Shown here: positions 1 to 11,320 of the stretch, in pieces | Layout of the letters: each line of letters starts with the position of its first letter | Position numbering within the stretch: the stretch's first letter is position 1 | Source: Phoma sp. XZ068 | Taxonomy: Eukaryota; Ascomycota; Dothideomycetes; Pleosporales; Didymellaceae | Direction: 5' to 3' | Assembly (NCBI GenBank): GCA_004835665.1 | Contig: RBKR01000018.1 | Span: 186,001 to 250,000, forward strand | DNA length: 64,000 nucleotides | Translations under genes and position numbers: made by a program | Notes under the pieces: generated by a model | Told to the model about the DNA's origin: nothing | Seen by the model: the letters and a program-made list of their open reading frames with translations, nothing else | The model's database searches: none

Positions 1-1607
1 GTTCTGTGCGGTGACCGGCATGAATGTCGGGAACGTCGAGAAAACGATGGCTAGCACGAGCCACGCACAGGATAGGAGGTTCAGGCCGAGACCGAGCGAC
101 TTGGGCATCTTGAAGAAGCCGAATTCGTGGTTTGCCAGTTTCGGGCGGCCGTGGATCATGAAGTAAATGATGGGGATCAGGTACGAGGTATACAAACCAA
201 GGATGGCCATGGAGAGGATGGCGTTGAAGGCGGTTGAGTTGCCGAGGTAGATGAAACCGAGAAGCATCTGAAGGATGGTGATGAGAACGACAGCGCGAAC
301 GGGGATTTGAGACGAGCGGTTGACGTATGCGAAGTAACGGTCGAACGGTGTTGCCTTGTCGCGTGCGAAAGCCCAAAGGGTGCGGGAAGTCGATGTGACA
401 CCTGCCGCGCAGGCTGCGATGGCGATGAGTGTGATGATAAGGCTCATGACAGTTGCGCCAGCCGCGGACCTAGTGGCGTCGAGGAAGATCTGCATGAAGG
501 GGAAGCCGGTTGGTGTGGCAAGCAGTGTATCGAGTGGGCCGGTAGAGTAGAGCAGCATGACGCAGTAGCCGATTCCGAGGATGCCGTTAACTGTGACTGA
601 GCCTACCATGGCAATGGGAACGTTGCGAGAAGCGCGTGGCATCTCTTCAGCAAGGTGGCATGCGGCATCGTATCCAAGTAGAGGGTATACAGAGGAGAGG
701 AGACCGACGAGCCATGAGATGCCATCGCTAGACCAACCGCTGGAGTTTGACACTTCGGTGAAGACAAATGATGCTGTATTCTTAGGTGCCATGACGCCGA
801 GTGTTACCAGGATGGCGATAAACCCTGAAATGTGCAGTACACCTAAATCTTGTCAATACTGGAAGTACTTTTGCGGCCGCAGACTACGTACCGGAAAGTA
901 AGTTGGCAGTGGGAAGCATCCTCGAACCCCATATATTGATGGCGGCGGCGTACAGCAGTACAAGCCAGTAAAACAAAAGACCCTGCCACCTTTTTGGGAT
1001 ATATGAATCATCGTTCAGGATGATCAAGGCCTGGAGTTGAAGACCAGCCGCGAACGCAGCGGAGGCAGTAAGCACAATTTGTCCACCAACGTTGATCCAT
1101 CCTGTGAACCATGCGGCCGTTGCTCGTGATGAAGGCGGGGAAAGCGCCGCAACCCAATGGTATTGTCCTAGCTGCGTGTTATCCTGTGGGCAATATGACT
1201 TTTCATAGATGGTATGTACCTCCTGCGGTAGGATAGATGGACGCGATTTCTCCCAAAGAGCATGCAGTTGCAATCGTACAAATGACTGAGATGAGCCTGA
1301 TGGTATTAGATTTCAAACCATTGCTGAGCCTTTGATAAGTGAGAGCATACAGGTTGAAGAATAGGCAAGGGGCACCTCCTGTTATCAACGCAGTTGCGAT
1401 GACTGTGGAAAGTGCTTCCCAAGTTGCCATCAAACAGAGACACAGACTCCCCAGTGACCAAATTGAATAATTCCGTTTTAACTCCTGGACGTGACCGAGC
1501 TGTGCCAGGCGGTCATCGTCGTCGCCCGTAGTAGGAACAAAGTGTTTGGCATCCGGGTCTGCCATCTCGATGTGGTCGCGAGTTGGTTTTGGGTGGATCT
1601 CTGTCAT
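1..1607 (-). CDS. Amino-acid/choline-type permease (APC superfamily), 3' end cut by window edge
   Basis: Plasma-membrane permease of the fungal amino acid/GABA/choline transporter group. Exons read on the minus strand are 1607-1220, 1167-892 and 842-1; introns 1219-1168 and 891-843 have GT/AG ends and restore the frame. I start at the ATG at 1607 (MTEIHPKPTRD); the frame is open a little further up but without ATG. The 502 visible residues show a soluble N-terminus, then family signatures: a YSIWSLGS-type first segment, EIASIYPTAGGQYHWVA at the first splice junction, FTGWINVGGQ, a cytoplasmic FARDKATPFDRYFAYVN loop and many hydrophobic helices. The last roughly 30 residues should lie left of base 1. 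The substrate cannot be told from sequence; choline, GABA and amino acids are all transported by relatives. Class certain, substrate unknown. Confidence 0.9.
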
Positions 1608-3607
1608 GTTTTCGGGTGAATGGTCAAACACTTATATAAAGCTGATGATAGATGATGAGAGATAAGGTCAGCGTTTAGGTCACCTATCTCGAATGACTCT
1701 GGATGCATGGTGATAGATAGTGATATGCCAGAACGAGGCAGAGCGGAAGTGTTCCGGGAGTGCGGGAAGGTCGAGACAGCATGTTCGCTCACTGGAACGG
1801 CAAGGGCACGCGCGAAATGCGGGGGTTAGCGCATGCCTCCACGATCTAAAGGCCGTGACCGCAAGGTGTTTCTTACTGCGGGTTAGTATCATCACCCTTG
1901 TTGCAACTCTAGCCAACGACGATCCAGGCATTGTCAAGGCCGTTTCGAAAGCTCCAGGATGCTGTGGTTACCGCTACTGATGGTGGAAATCAAATCAGTC
2001 ACTGGATCCTGGTCACTGAATTGGCGGAGATCGTCCGTTCTCATGGAATTCTGAGGCTCAAATGCAGATGCAGCCACCACTCAAATCCAGCTTGAATAGT
2101 CAGAGAAGGCCACTCTGGACCTTTGGCTTGTTCCGTATAGATAAGAGCGGAGCAAACCCCATGCTGGTGGAGCAAGCGAAGACAGACACGGTGTGGCGCA
2201 TGACACGCGGCCGATAACAAGGGGGAGGCTGAAAGATAGTCCGGAAGTTGGCGCGGAACACTGTGCATATTCCGAACTGCAGTTTCACTCCGATTGGGGG
2301 ATCCAGCTCTTAAACGATCGTTTTCTATGACATAGATGCTGGTGACCGAGGAAGTGCATATGTGCAGATGAATGTCTCGTCTAGGCATGCGGACTGTATA
2401 AGGACGGTGGTGTTGCTCCTGATGTGGGGTTCACGCACTTCGGCAGTCGTTGAAAGCGTGTGCGGAGCGCGTCCGCGTTTCTCTACAAAGTGGGTTAAGA
2501 ATATAAGTGAGCACTTACAGCGGCATGCCAAATACGGGCGGGTAAACGTAAATGGATCCAGAGCGTATCATGCTGGACTAGGTTGACATCGGCACTCATT
2601 CCACATGTTCTGTAGTATCAAAGGGCTGCGAGGCGGATAACAGGACAACAGCATGATTTAAGAATGAGGCCATGAGCGCTATATATGTTTGCTGCATCGT
2701 TGGAGGGACGGAATTCAGATAGACGGAATCCAGGAGGTACGGAATTCGCGGGGTGACAAGATCAGAGGCTCGCAGGGGGGCTGTATACTGGTTGCATCAT
2801 CGAACGGCCAGGGCGGACGCTTCACGTTGGAGTCGATACGGGGTATTGGGTTTCGAGGACAAGGAAGTAGAGTTCAGATATTTATGCTTGAAGCGGAGCG
2901 ATATATGTATGAGATATAAAGCTGTGTACGTTCTCTCGTGACTTCAATCGAATGACTGACACTTGGAGGGCACAGCAAGAATGAACGCGATCTGGAGAGT
3001 GCTTGAGCGTTGCTGTCACGGAAGCAAGCACGAGACGTGAGGCTTTCGACAATGATGCCACCGCACAGTGCACAGTCAGCAGAGCATGGCGCCGCCAGAT
3101 GCATCAGTCGCTGGTGTCTTGCACGCAGGAACGATCGGGCGACACCGGGAAGGAGCAACAGGCCCACAGCCCCACCCGGATGTTAGCGAATGTACCCATG
3201 TACCTACCTCATCACCAACCTCACGCGACATACGAGGCCTCGGTCACACCACCCATTTTGTTTATGGAACACAGCAGTCATCTCGCATGGCCTCACATTC
3301 CATCATTTCCAAATGGAGCAGTAACTTGGGCGTGACCTGAGGGATTTGCACCGCCGTGGCGGCGCGGGCGGGGTTGCTGCAGCTCAGAGGTACAAATGAA
3401 GTCACATAAAGAGCTTGTTGTGACCCCTCACGAGAGCTTCCCCTCAGCTTAGCATAGCTACAAAACAGCCTCAATCAGCTTCAGACCTCATCCCTCCAGC
3501 TTCAAAATACCTTTCCAATCTCCAATCTCCTCGCAAGAGCTCAATTGGAGCTTAACATAACTCTCATCACTTCACTTCCGTCTCTTTCTATACTTGAAGA
3601 GACCATC
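1608..3607. other. Intergenic, 2.0 kb, no supportable gene
   Basis: Divergent upstream region of the permease (minus) and the small gene at 3608 (plus). Short open frames are present on both strands but none shows a domain, consistent codon bias or splice structure. The last 120 bases before 3608 are pyrimidine-rich with repeated CCAGCTTCA- and CCAATCT-like words, as is usual for a fungal 5' leader. Confidence 0.6.
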
Positions 3608-4282
3608 ATGGCAGCAAAGTACTCCCGCCGCCCCTCCCACCTCAGCGAACCCCTCTCCCCAAGCATCATCCCCGAGCTCTCCGTCCTCCCCGAGCCGCTC
3701 TCCACTGAAGCCGTGCCTTGCGGCCAACTCGTCTCGCGCCGCTCCAAGCTCACGCCCACCACCCTGCACGACCGCGACTACGACGACATCGGCACCCGCT
3801 GGTACAAAGACGTCATCTTCTTCGACTCCAAGACAGGCCACTTCGTCGAGTCCTTCGGTGGCACGCATCTCGTCGAAAAGGCCCTTGCGCCCGGCCAGGA
3901 AGCTGGCACCATTGAGGCTGAAGAGCAGCGGGTAAGGCTGCTCAAGGACCCGGAGAGTAGTTTGAAGAAGATCTGGGCTGAGGATGATGCGGCGCGGAAG
4001 TGGATCCGCGAGCAAGACGAGGCGGGCTTCGTCGTTGCTGTCCGAGCTGTTAGCAATGCGAGCTACAAGCGTGCTCGGCTCGTTGACACGGGCCTGAAGA
4101 CGTGGGAGGTTGTACGGGAGGTGGGCGGCGAGGATGCGAGTGGTAAGAGGAGGGACTCTGGTCTCGATGTGAAGCCGACGAACAGTAAGCTTGATGTTGT
4201 TGGCGTGGTGGTTAGGAGGATTGTCATGGAGGGTGATGATGTGGGACTTGGTGGGGAGTTGGGTGCTGAGTACTGGCACTGA
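3608..4282 (+). CDS. Conserved-looking hypothetical protein, 224 aa
   Basis: Single-exon frame. I chose the ATG at 3608 (MAAKYSRRPSHLSE), after a pyrimidine-rich leader, over an in-frame ATG at 3545 whose extension looks like leader sequence. I do not recognise the family. Visible: a basic, Ser/Pro-rich first 30 residues; a central part with DRDYDDIGTRWYKDVIFFDS and HFVESFGGTHLVEKAL; a charged stretch around EEQRVRLLKDPESSLKKIW; and a Val-rich end, VVGVVVRRIVMEGDD. There is no signal peptide or membrane helix, so it is probably cytosolic or nuclear. Strong third-position G/C bias supports coding. The opposite strand is also open across most of it, an effect of the same bias. It converges on the CFIm25 gene. 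Confidence 0.65.
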   Translation: MAAKYSRRPSHLSEPLSPSIIPELSVLPEPLSTEAVPCGQLVSRRSKLTPTTLHDRDYDDIGTRWYKDVIFFDSKTGHFVESFGGTHLVEKALAPGQEAGTIEAEEQRVRLLKDPESSLKKIWAEDDAARKWIREQDEAGFVVAVRAVSNASYKRARLVDTGLKTWEVVREVGGEDASGKRRDSGLDVKPTNSKLDVVGVVVRRIVMEGDDVGLGGELGAEYWH

Positions 4283-4657
4283 ATGAGGGTATTTACCTCA
4301 TCAACGGTATCATGTTGACAAGACGATGATGGTGGGATCCGGCGTTGAAAGGCATTTATATTGCATACTCCACTTACTAAGAAATCAATAAAATACATCA
4401 TAGTAGAATCGAGGGCTTCCTGATAGTGTGATAAATACTTCAGTGTAAGAGTCAATTAGCTCAAGATATCAATGACACTGTTATATTTCCAAGTGGAACC
4501 ACGATATCATTCCACACCCCTGCCGAACCCGGTACGGCATTCACTCCAGAGCAACCGCACCCAACGAACCCAATTACAACCCACAAGAACCCTCGTAAAC
4601 GCCCAACACCGGCCATGCATTACTGTAGCATCAAGCAATCAAAGACGGACACGGACG
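4283..4657. other. Convergent 3' spacer
   Basis: 375 bp between the stop codons of two convergent genes. It is AT-rich with AATAAA-like words (near 4387) suited to polyadenylation. No gene seen. Confidence 0.5.
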
Positions 4658-5540
4658 TTACGATATGGTAACATCACTTGCCTCGTCCCCGTTCTGCTGC
4701 ATGGTGACATCTTCCCCTCCAGCCAGGACCTTTGTCTGCACGCTGCCCTCTGGAGGACCAACACCGGGTGTGGTAGCTGCGACGTTGCCGTTCTCGTCGA
4801 TGAACTCGAAGTTGTAGCGCGAGAGGAGGTGGGGGATGGCCGAGAGCTGGGGTCCGTAGCGGGCGGTGTTGTCGTAGAGCTCGAACAGGGGGACGGCGAG
4901 GAGCTTCATGTTCTTGGGCACGCTGAGCACCTCTGGTGTGCCGTTAGCATTGCGATCAGGAGGGAGCGGATGGGAAACGTACTGCTGCGCGGCAGCTGGA
5001 TGAAGTACAGCTTCTTGCACTCCTTGGGCCGCGTGACGTGGGCGGGGATGAAGGGGTACATGAATGTCTCGAAGTTGGGGCGCCACCACTGCGCCAGCGT
5101 GTCGCCGACCTGCCACTCGTCATTGACGCCCTCGCCTGTGAACTGCGTGCCGACGGGTGCGAGGCGCTCGTTCAGGCGCGCCTTGAAGCCTTCGATCTCG
5201 TCGTCTTCGGCGCGGAGGTAGTCGCCGGGGCTGCCTGGTGTCAGCAGTGTGAATAGCATACGCAAGCTCAGACGTACAGCTTGAAGAAGGCGTTGGCGAT
5301 CTGCAGCATGAGGATGTGCGGGTGGTTGTGCTCGTGGCAGACTAGAATGGCCTCACTTGTCCGTCGCATGCCATGCTCGTTGTAGTGCTCCTCCAGGCGC
5401 TTCAGGCGCGCAAGCACCGATGGGTCCTCCTCGGGCTGGCCATCCTTGGTGCCGAATGTGTAGTTGCTGAGAGGGTACAGCCGGATTGTCTTGGGCTGGT
5501 TCGCATTGAAGTCTTTTGGCAGGATGGGGCTGGCTGGCAT
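4658..5540 (-). CDS. Cleavage factor Im 25 kDa subunit (CFIm25/NUDT21-like)
   Basis: Nuclear pre-mRNA 3'-end processing factor; in other eukaryotes CFIm25 binds UGUA elements upstream of poly(A) sites. Exons 5540-5278, 5230-4983 and 4932-4658; introns 5277-5231 and 4982-4933; 261 aa. Family landmarks: TIRLYPLSNYTFGTKDG, the MRRTSEAILV segment, a degenerate Nudix loop after FFKLPGDYLRAEDDEIEGF, WWRPNFETFMYPFIPAHVTR, and the C-terminal FELYDNTARYGPQLS and LLSRYNFEF. As in animal CFIm25 the Nudix acidic residues are incomplete, so RNA binding rather than hydrolysis is expected. The tail beyond NFEFIDENG is a fungal extension. Start uncertain: an upstream exon beginning at ATG 5615 (MSTITQNASQSSYP) could be spliced in, but needs an intron of only about 39 nt. 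Divergent partner of the MAT2B-like gene. Confidence 0.92.
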
Positions 5541-5800
5541 TAGCTTGGTAAACTCGAATCAGCAGGATACACACGGATATGAGCTCTGCGAAGCGTTCTG
5601 CGTTATTGTCGACATGTTGCTTGCTGTTATGTTCAAGTCGTCTGGGCCAGAGCGTCGCGACAACCGACCAGCAATCGCCGTCACCGCCCTGACAAGGGTC
5701 CGTGATTCGCTTTGTATCCATGTGGGGCCTCGACTTTCACCAGGGTTCACCTACCCTGATGTCATTGGTCATCAGTCATCCACCGACCACAACAACAACC
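5541..5800. promoter_or_regulatory. Shared divergent promoter of CFIm25 and MAT2B-like genes
   Basis: Only 185-260 bp (depending on which CFIm25 start is right) separate two head-to-head start codons, so promoter elements must be shared or interleaved. A CAACAACAACC leader run precedes the MAT2B-like ATG at 5801. No named motif assigned. Confidence 0.5.
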
Positions 5801-6966
5801 ATGACTTCGAGCGCAAACTTTCCTCCCATACTAGTCTTCGATGCTGTCTCGGGCGAGTACCGAGACCCGAGCGACTCGGCTGACACTACTGCCAATGTAG
5901 CTGCGCCTACACGCACTGTGTTGGTCACTGGAGGTACTCCAGACCCTACTCTCTCAGTGAAGCTGGCTAATCGACTAGTAAAGCCAGCGGTCTACTGGGA
6001 CGCCAAGTGCAGCGCCAGTTTGCAAGAGCAGGATGGAGAGCCGTCGGCACAGGCTTGAACCGGATCAATCCACCAGACGTCATCAGGCTGAACATTCTCA
6101 ACCCCAAGGACATTGAAGCCGTACTAGACGATGTGAAGCCCGATGTCGTCGTCCACTGCGCGGCAAATCGCTTCCCAGACTCGTGCACCGCCAATCCAGC
6201 AGCAGCACGCAACATCAACGTGCAAGCCAGTCGCACCCTTGCCGAAGCCACTGTCGCCCGTGACATCTTCCTAATCTACATTTCCACCGACTATGTCTTC
6301 CCAGGCCGCCCCGGTGAAGCCCCATACCAGACTACCTCCGAACCAGACCCACCAAATGTGTACGGCCGCACCAAGCTCGAAGGCGAAAAGGCTGTCCTCG
6401 ACGTAGCAAACCAAGCCAACGCCGGCAACAAAGCCGTCGTTCTACGCGTCCCCGTCCTCTACGGCTCCTGCGACGAGCCCAAAGAAAGTGCTGTCAACGT
6501 CCTCATGTCTCAGTTATGGGCAGCGCAGAAGCTATCCCCCTCGGACCCCAAGATCCAAGTCGACGACTACGCCTTGCGCTTCCCTACCAACACGGAGGAC
6601 GTTGGCCGCGTGTGCCGCGACCTGTCGGATGTCTACCGCAGCACGGAGAACGCAGGTCGGGAGTTGCCGAAGATTCTGCAGTTTTCGAGCGAAGATCAGA
6701 TGACCAAGTGGCAGATTGTGCAGACGTTTGCTGAGATTACGGGATTGCCGCTTGAAAATCTTGCGCCTTCGAGGCCGCAGGATGAGCCTAGTGATGGGAC
6801 AGTCCGCCCGTATGATTGCCATCTCGATACCAAGGAGCTGAAGGAGCTGGGTATCGATATGAGTACTGTTGGTTTCAAGGGGTGGTGGTATGTATCCCAT
6901 GTTAAAGTGTGAGAGTCACTGCTGATTAGAAATAGGAGTAAGGAACTTGGTGTCTTCCAGCGTTAA
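5801..6966 (+). CDS. MAT2B-like NAD(P)-binding protein (RmlD/dTDP-4-dehydrorhamnose reductase family)
   Basis: Extended short-chain dehydrogenase of the RmlD family, closest to the regulatory beta subunit of methionine adenosyltransferase; if orthologous it binds the S-adenosylmethionine synthetase and modulates it. Exons 5801-5933, 5984-6887, 6936-6966; 355 aa. Splicing the first intron (50 nt) rebuilds the Rossmann motif VLVTGASGLLGRQV. Then come VVVHCAANRFPD, YISTDYVFPG, and the active-site YGRTKLEGE (YxxxK). The 48-nt last intron joins GWW to SKELGVFQR before the stop. An N-terminal 40-residue extension precedes the Rossmann fold. A sugar reductase role is possible, but fungal homologues of this length are usually annotated as MAT2B-like. 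It converges on the monooxygenase gene 108 bp away. Confidence 0.88.
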
Positions 6967-7074
6967 ACACACGTCTAGTTGCTGTCTTTCTACAAAAGGG
7001 TAGTTTATAGCACTAACTCACACATATTAATCCAGTCATCTCTCATGAATCGCTTGCAAAATGTATATCACCCT

Positions 7075-8781
7075 CTACGCTGCTACATCAACCTCAGCCG
7101 GCACCACACTCTGACACGCAACCTCAATCCTCCTCTCCTCACCCCTCGGCAACGCAAACAGCGCCTTAATCCTCTCCACCTGCTCCCCCCTCGCACTCCT
7201 CCACTGCTCCGTATGCCCCGGCAAACCATTTATACCACGCTTTGCCAGATCCCCATTCACCCACCCCAACAGCTCATTTACATACTCCTCCTCCTTCTCC
7301 CTCAGACTATGAAACGCCTTGCCCACTCCCTTCGTCCTAACCCTGTCCTCATACTCGCTCCTCATCGCAGCCTGACTCGGCAGCGCAGCCAAGTCCGCAA
7401 GCACCTTCGCGACAACCATGGCCTGGAACTCGAACAGCGTGAACGTCGCTGTGAAAAAGGGTACGCCGACAAATGCCAGCGTCGGATCGGGGATGTAGAA
7501 GATATCCTTGTGTAAGTTGTGGAACATGGTGCCATCCGTTACGAGGGTCTTTTCATCTGCGTTTTCTGCGGGCACGGCGTCAGCGTGCAGGTGTGGCAGG
7601 AAGGGCAGCGTGAGGTGGTATCCTGTGCAGAGGATGACGTGGTGGATGTCGCAGAGCTTTTGGCCGGATTTCAGGGTGATTGTTAGTGGGATGGCTGCGG
7701 ATTGGGCGAGAGAAGTGGTGGGCGTGGAAGGGGGGAGTTCGAAGGATACGACTTCATCCACGCGAATGCCGTTTTCGGGGAGGAGGGCGGCGGATAGGTC
7801 GAAGGCGCCGTTGCGGTGGGATTGGTAGATTGTGTGTGCGATGGGGCCGAGTTCGCGGGCGATGTCGGTGGAGGAGACGGAGCCGCCGATTAGGAGGAAG
7901 TTCTGGTTTCGTGAGTTTCAATTTCAAGAGTCACTGTTGTATGGTGGAATGGGGTTTTACCTTGCCGTGAAAGTCTTCGGGCTTTCTGTAGCCTTTCGAG
8001 TGCTGGACTCGTTGAGGATATGCGCGCTTCCAGTCTGCTAGGCCAGGAATGTCTGGTACTCTGGCCGCATGGTAATGGCCTGATGCAACGACTACAGCAT
8101 CGAATTCCTGTTTCCAGTCAGTCAGGCTTCCGGTGAATTCAATAATGGTACATACAGTTGTAGCAACTTTTGAAAATGGAGGTTCGTCGTCGCCTGCTTC
8201 CAACGTTGCAGTTTGCACAGCCCACTTCTCGCCCTTTTTAGACACGTTCTGGACTTCAGTGTTGTACTGTGTAACGGCATCGACATCAGTTCTGGCAGCT
8301 GTGTCTTGAATATAGTCTTTCAGCACGCTATGAGACACGAAGTCCTCCGTGCCAGGAGGGAACTTATTCAATGTTGTCTCGAGCAAGCGTGTCGCCACGT
8401 TGTTTTTGAGCCCAATGTAACATGGCCTGTCTTGAATTTAATGGCTGTTCACTCTCCTTGCATAAAGTCGACTTACCCTGGTGGTGCATGCAACAATCGC
8501 TCGAGCTCCAAGTCCTTGACCTCCTCTTTGGTATATGTAGTACCCGCTTTCGATGCTGACACTGATGGATATGCTGGCTCCAGTGGTTTTCTCTCGTCGT
8601 AGAACCTAAGCAGGGTCAGACAAGGTATGTAGAACTGGTGTGAAAATTACCAAATACCGCCTGCAGCGCTTGAACGCTCGAAGACAGTCACGTCGAGACC
8701 TTCGTTCTTGAGATGTGCTGCAGTAACAACACCCGAAATACCAGCGCCAATAACGGCCACACGTTTATTGCTGGTAGACAT
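7075..8781 (-). CDS. Flavin-containing monooxygenase (FMO/Baeyer-Villiger-like)
   Basis: FAD- and NADPH-dependent oxygenase acting on soft nucleophiles (N or S) or ketones. Exons 8781-8651, 8605-8477, 8426-8156, 8107-7961, 7902-7075; 501 aa. Motifs: GAGISG FAD site at residues 12-17, RSSAAGGIWFYDE at the first junction, VVVASGHYHAARVPDIPG as the FMO fingerprint region, second dinucleotide site LLIGGSVSSTDIA, and CTGYH near the end. The third intron (8155-8108, 48 nt) is in frame without a stop; its retention would insert 16 residues, but removing it restores VATTEFDAVVVASG. Divergently paired, 614 bp away, with a TauD-type dioxygenase, which suggests an organosulfur or amine role. Substrate unknown. 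Confidence 0.9.
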
Positions 8782-9395
8782 GCTGAGTCTAAATAATGAA
8801 ACTGTAACGAAAAGAATGAAGTGTAATGGTGACAGAGAGCTAGATGTCTTTGGGCAAAATGTTAGAGATTACTGAGGACGAACCCTGGACGTGGGTAGTT
8901 TGCAGTAGTTGGCCAAACCAACAATGTTGCACACAACACCTGAGTGCGGGCTGTATATAGTTTTGCATACATCTCACCCGTGGGGGTGGAAGATGCCATT
9001 TTCAAAACATGCTCCGATGGGAGCAGATCGCAATGGTGGATAAAGATGGCATCATGTATCTTCTGCGCACGCCTCCAGCCGAGGGAACCCATCAGGAATA
9101 CCTTACAGACCGGCATTCAAAGCGGCGTTTAGAAAGGCGAGGTTCGTCCGGCGATAAGTTGGGAGATGCTCAATGGTGAATGGCCGTGCGCAATAAGCTA
9201 GTGAATTGACGTGATCGTTGAACCCCGCAACACCAACGTCGAGCGGCATGAACATGCGCTTCCGAGCTGCGACATCTATTGATGCATTAGTAAGTGTCGT
9301 CTGATCGCATGAGGGGTGCGTGATGGGTTCAGTGGTATAAGAGCAGCCACTGAGCGTTGTTGGAATAAGCATAAGTTTACTTCAACTACTTCACT
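8782..9395. promoter_or_regulatory. Divergent promoter region, FMO and TauD-like genes
   Basis: 614 bp between two head-to-head start codons. Short frames here have no recognisable content. I saw no clear named binding site. Confidence 0.4.
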
Positions 9396-10690
9396 ATGGC
9401 ACCCATAGCAATCCCAGTCCACCCAACCATCCAAGAGAAGGATACTGTGCAGCCCAAGAAAGACACACTGGGTCTTCCAGAAGCAACGAGAAAGAGACTT
9501 GAGAAAGCAGGCATTGACTTGTCCAACGGGTACCCGTACAGACCTGCGAAGCCATTATACCTTGATGATGTGTATAAGATCCGAGATTACGATCGCGAAC
9601 ATGTAGACCCTGGCTCTCGAGCCGACCCTGAGAAGAAAGCTTTGCTCAGCGCAGCAAAAGAGGTCATCCACCTCACTGCTCATATTGGTACTGAGATTGT
9701 CGGTCTGCAGCTGAAAGATCTTACCGACCAACAGAAGGATGAGCTTGGTTTGCTGATTGCAGAGAGGAGCGTTGTTTTCTTCAGAGACCAGGATATCTCA
9801 CCGCAAGAGCAACTAAAGCTGGGTGAATGGTATGGCGAGATTGAGGTTCATGTAGGTTCCCTTGTGCAGTTTGCGCGTGGTGACAATGATTGACCGGACT
9901 GCAGCCTCAGGTACCTTCAGTACCTGGTGTAACGGGAACGACCGTGATTTGGCCTGCGCTCCAGGCTACTGAGGTCCCAGCCAGCTTCAGAAAGACTGGA
10001 GGAGCGTCCAGGTGGCACACTGATCTCGTACACGAGAGGCAACCTGCGGGGTAAGAGTACATGAAGCTGCTTCTAGGCATGAACTGACAGGCTTTAGTGT
10101 GACCCACTTGCATAACGATACCATCCCAAAGATTGGCGGCGACACTCTGTGGGCATCAGGTATGCGCTTTTGCTAATGTTGAGATCAAGAGTTAACCAGT
10201 CGTAGGCTACGCTGCGTATGAAAAGCTGTCGCCAGACTTCAGGAAGATCATCGACGGCAAGCAGGCTGTGTACCGCAGCGCTCATTCATACCTTGATCGA
10301 AACGACCCCACAGCCGGGCCAAAGTACATCGAGCGTGTGCATCCGCTCGTTCGAGTACACCCTGCCACAGGCTGGAAAGCACTCTGGGTCAACCGAGCCA
10401 TGACAGTTCGAATTGTTGGCCTGGACAAGGCTGAGAGCGACCTGATCCTTGGGTATCTGTATGATGTGTACGAGAAGAATGTTGACATCCAGGTGCGCTT
10501 CAGATGGACGCCGGGCACCTCTGCACTCTGGGACAATAGGATTACGATCCACAATGCGAGCTGGGACTATGAGGGAACAGAGCCGAGACACGGTACGAGA
10601 GTGACTGCGCTGGCGGAGAAGCCGTTCTTCGACGCAAAAGCACCGACCAGGCGACAGGCTCTTGGTCTTGCTGGCCCTGAGGATATTTGA
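9396..10690 (+). CDS. TauD/TfdA Fe(II)/2-oxoglutarate dioxygenase (sulfonate dioxygenase-like)
   Basis: 2-oxoglutarate-dependent non-haem iron dioxygenase; fungal members of this architecture include the yeast sulfonate/taurine dioxygenase, which releases sulfite or an aldehyde for sulfur assimilation. Exons 9396-9851, 9905-10050, 10098-10159, 10206-10690; 382 aa, a usual length. Iron ligands visible: WHTD (H190, D192) and the distal His in DNRITIHNASWDY (H337); the 2-oxoglutarate arginine is in HGTRVTAL (R353). LTAHIGTEIVGLQLKDL and ERSVVFFRDQDI are typical N-terminal strands. All catalytic residues are present, so it should be active. Substrate unproven: taurine, alkylsulfonates, alkyl sulfates and phenoxyacetates are known in the family. 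Confidence 0.92.
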
Positions 10691-11320
10691 TAGGCTTGTT
10701 GATGAAGACGCGAAGGAACGGAAAAGGCGCGATTGTGGGGCCCCCGTTACCGCTAGTGCATCCTACGAAGAACTAGTGCGTTGCGGCGCGGCTGCGGCTG
10801 CTCCCTTTCCCATTATTCCTCAAGACTCACCACCATAACTCAACATCACTTCCACCTCTACCACTGTTAACATAGCGCCAATCCAGTCTGGATCTTTATG
10901 TCTTACCGAGTGCTTGTATTTGGCTCCATAGAGTTCGCAGAGTATTTTCTTCGTGACTTTACTGTAACAAGTTCCAGGCGGTGTGTTCATAGATTCCTCA
11001 CCGGCGCAGTTCTTCTGGGCCCTGAACACCTCCACTCCAAATACACACGATAATCCATGACATTTTCGTACATACAGGCGCGGCTCGGGGTCCAACACAG
11101 TGGTTCCTTTGCGATCTAGTGTTTTGAGACGCTTGGGTCGCAGATTTGATTGGAGCAATGCGGCGCAGCAGCGGTTAGCCTGCAGGTACGGCGGTTACAC
11201 GAGGTTGCTATTAAGTATGCGCGCCAACATGCAATGCAATGCTGTTCAGCCTCAATTTTTCGCGGTCGATTTCTCTTTTCTTCTGTATTCGCGTTTCCTG
11301 TTCCTACTTAATCGTCCATC
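10691..11320. other. Intergenic, 630 bp
   Basis: Spacer between two plus-strand genes. A 112-codon minus-strand frame at 11158-10820 contains several Cys codons and two GTATGT/GTAAGA-like donors, but no signal peptide or known domain; I do not call it. The plus strand just before 11321 is T/C-rich, consistent with a leader. Confidence 0.4.

Noticed and set aside
3572..4279. 235-codon open frame on the minus strand opposite the small gene at 3608
   Set aside because: Mirror frame caused by strong third-position G/C bias of the plus-strand gene; no domain and poor residue pattern.
4472..5221. 249-codon plus-strand frame over the CFIm25 gene
   Set aside because: Antisense shadow of the CFIm25 exons, which carry clear family motifs.
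10820..11158. 112-codon minus-strand frame with several Cys and possible donors
   Set aside because: No signal peptide, no family, and splice choices cannot be fixed; too weak to call as an effector-like gene.
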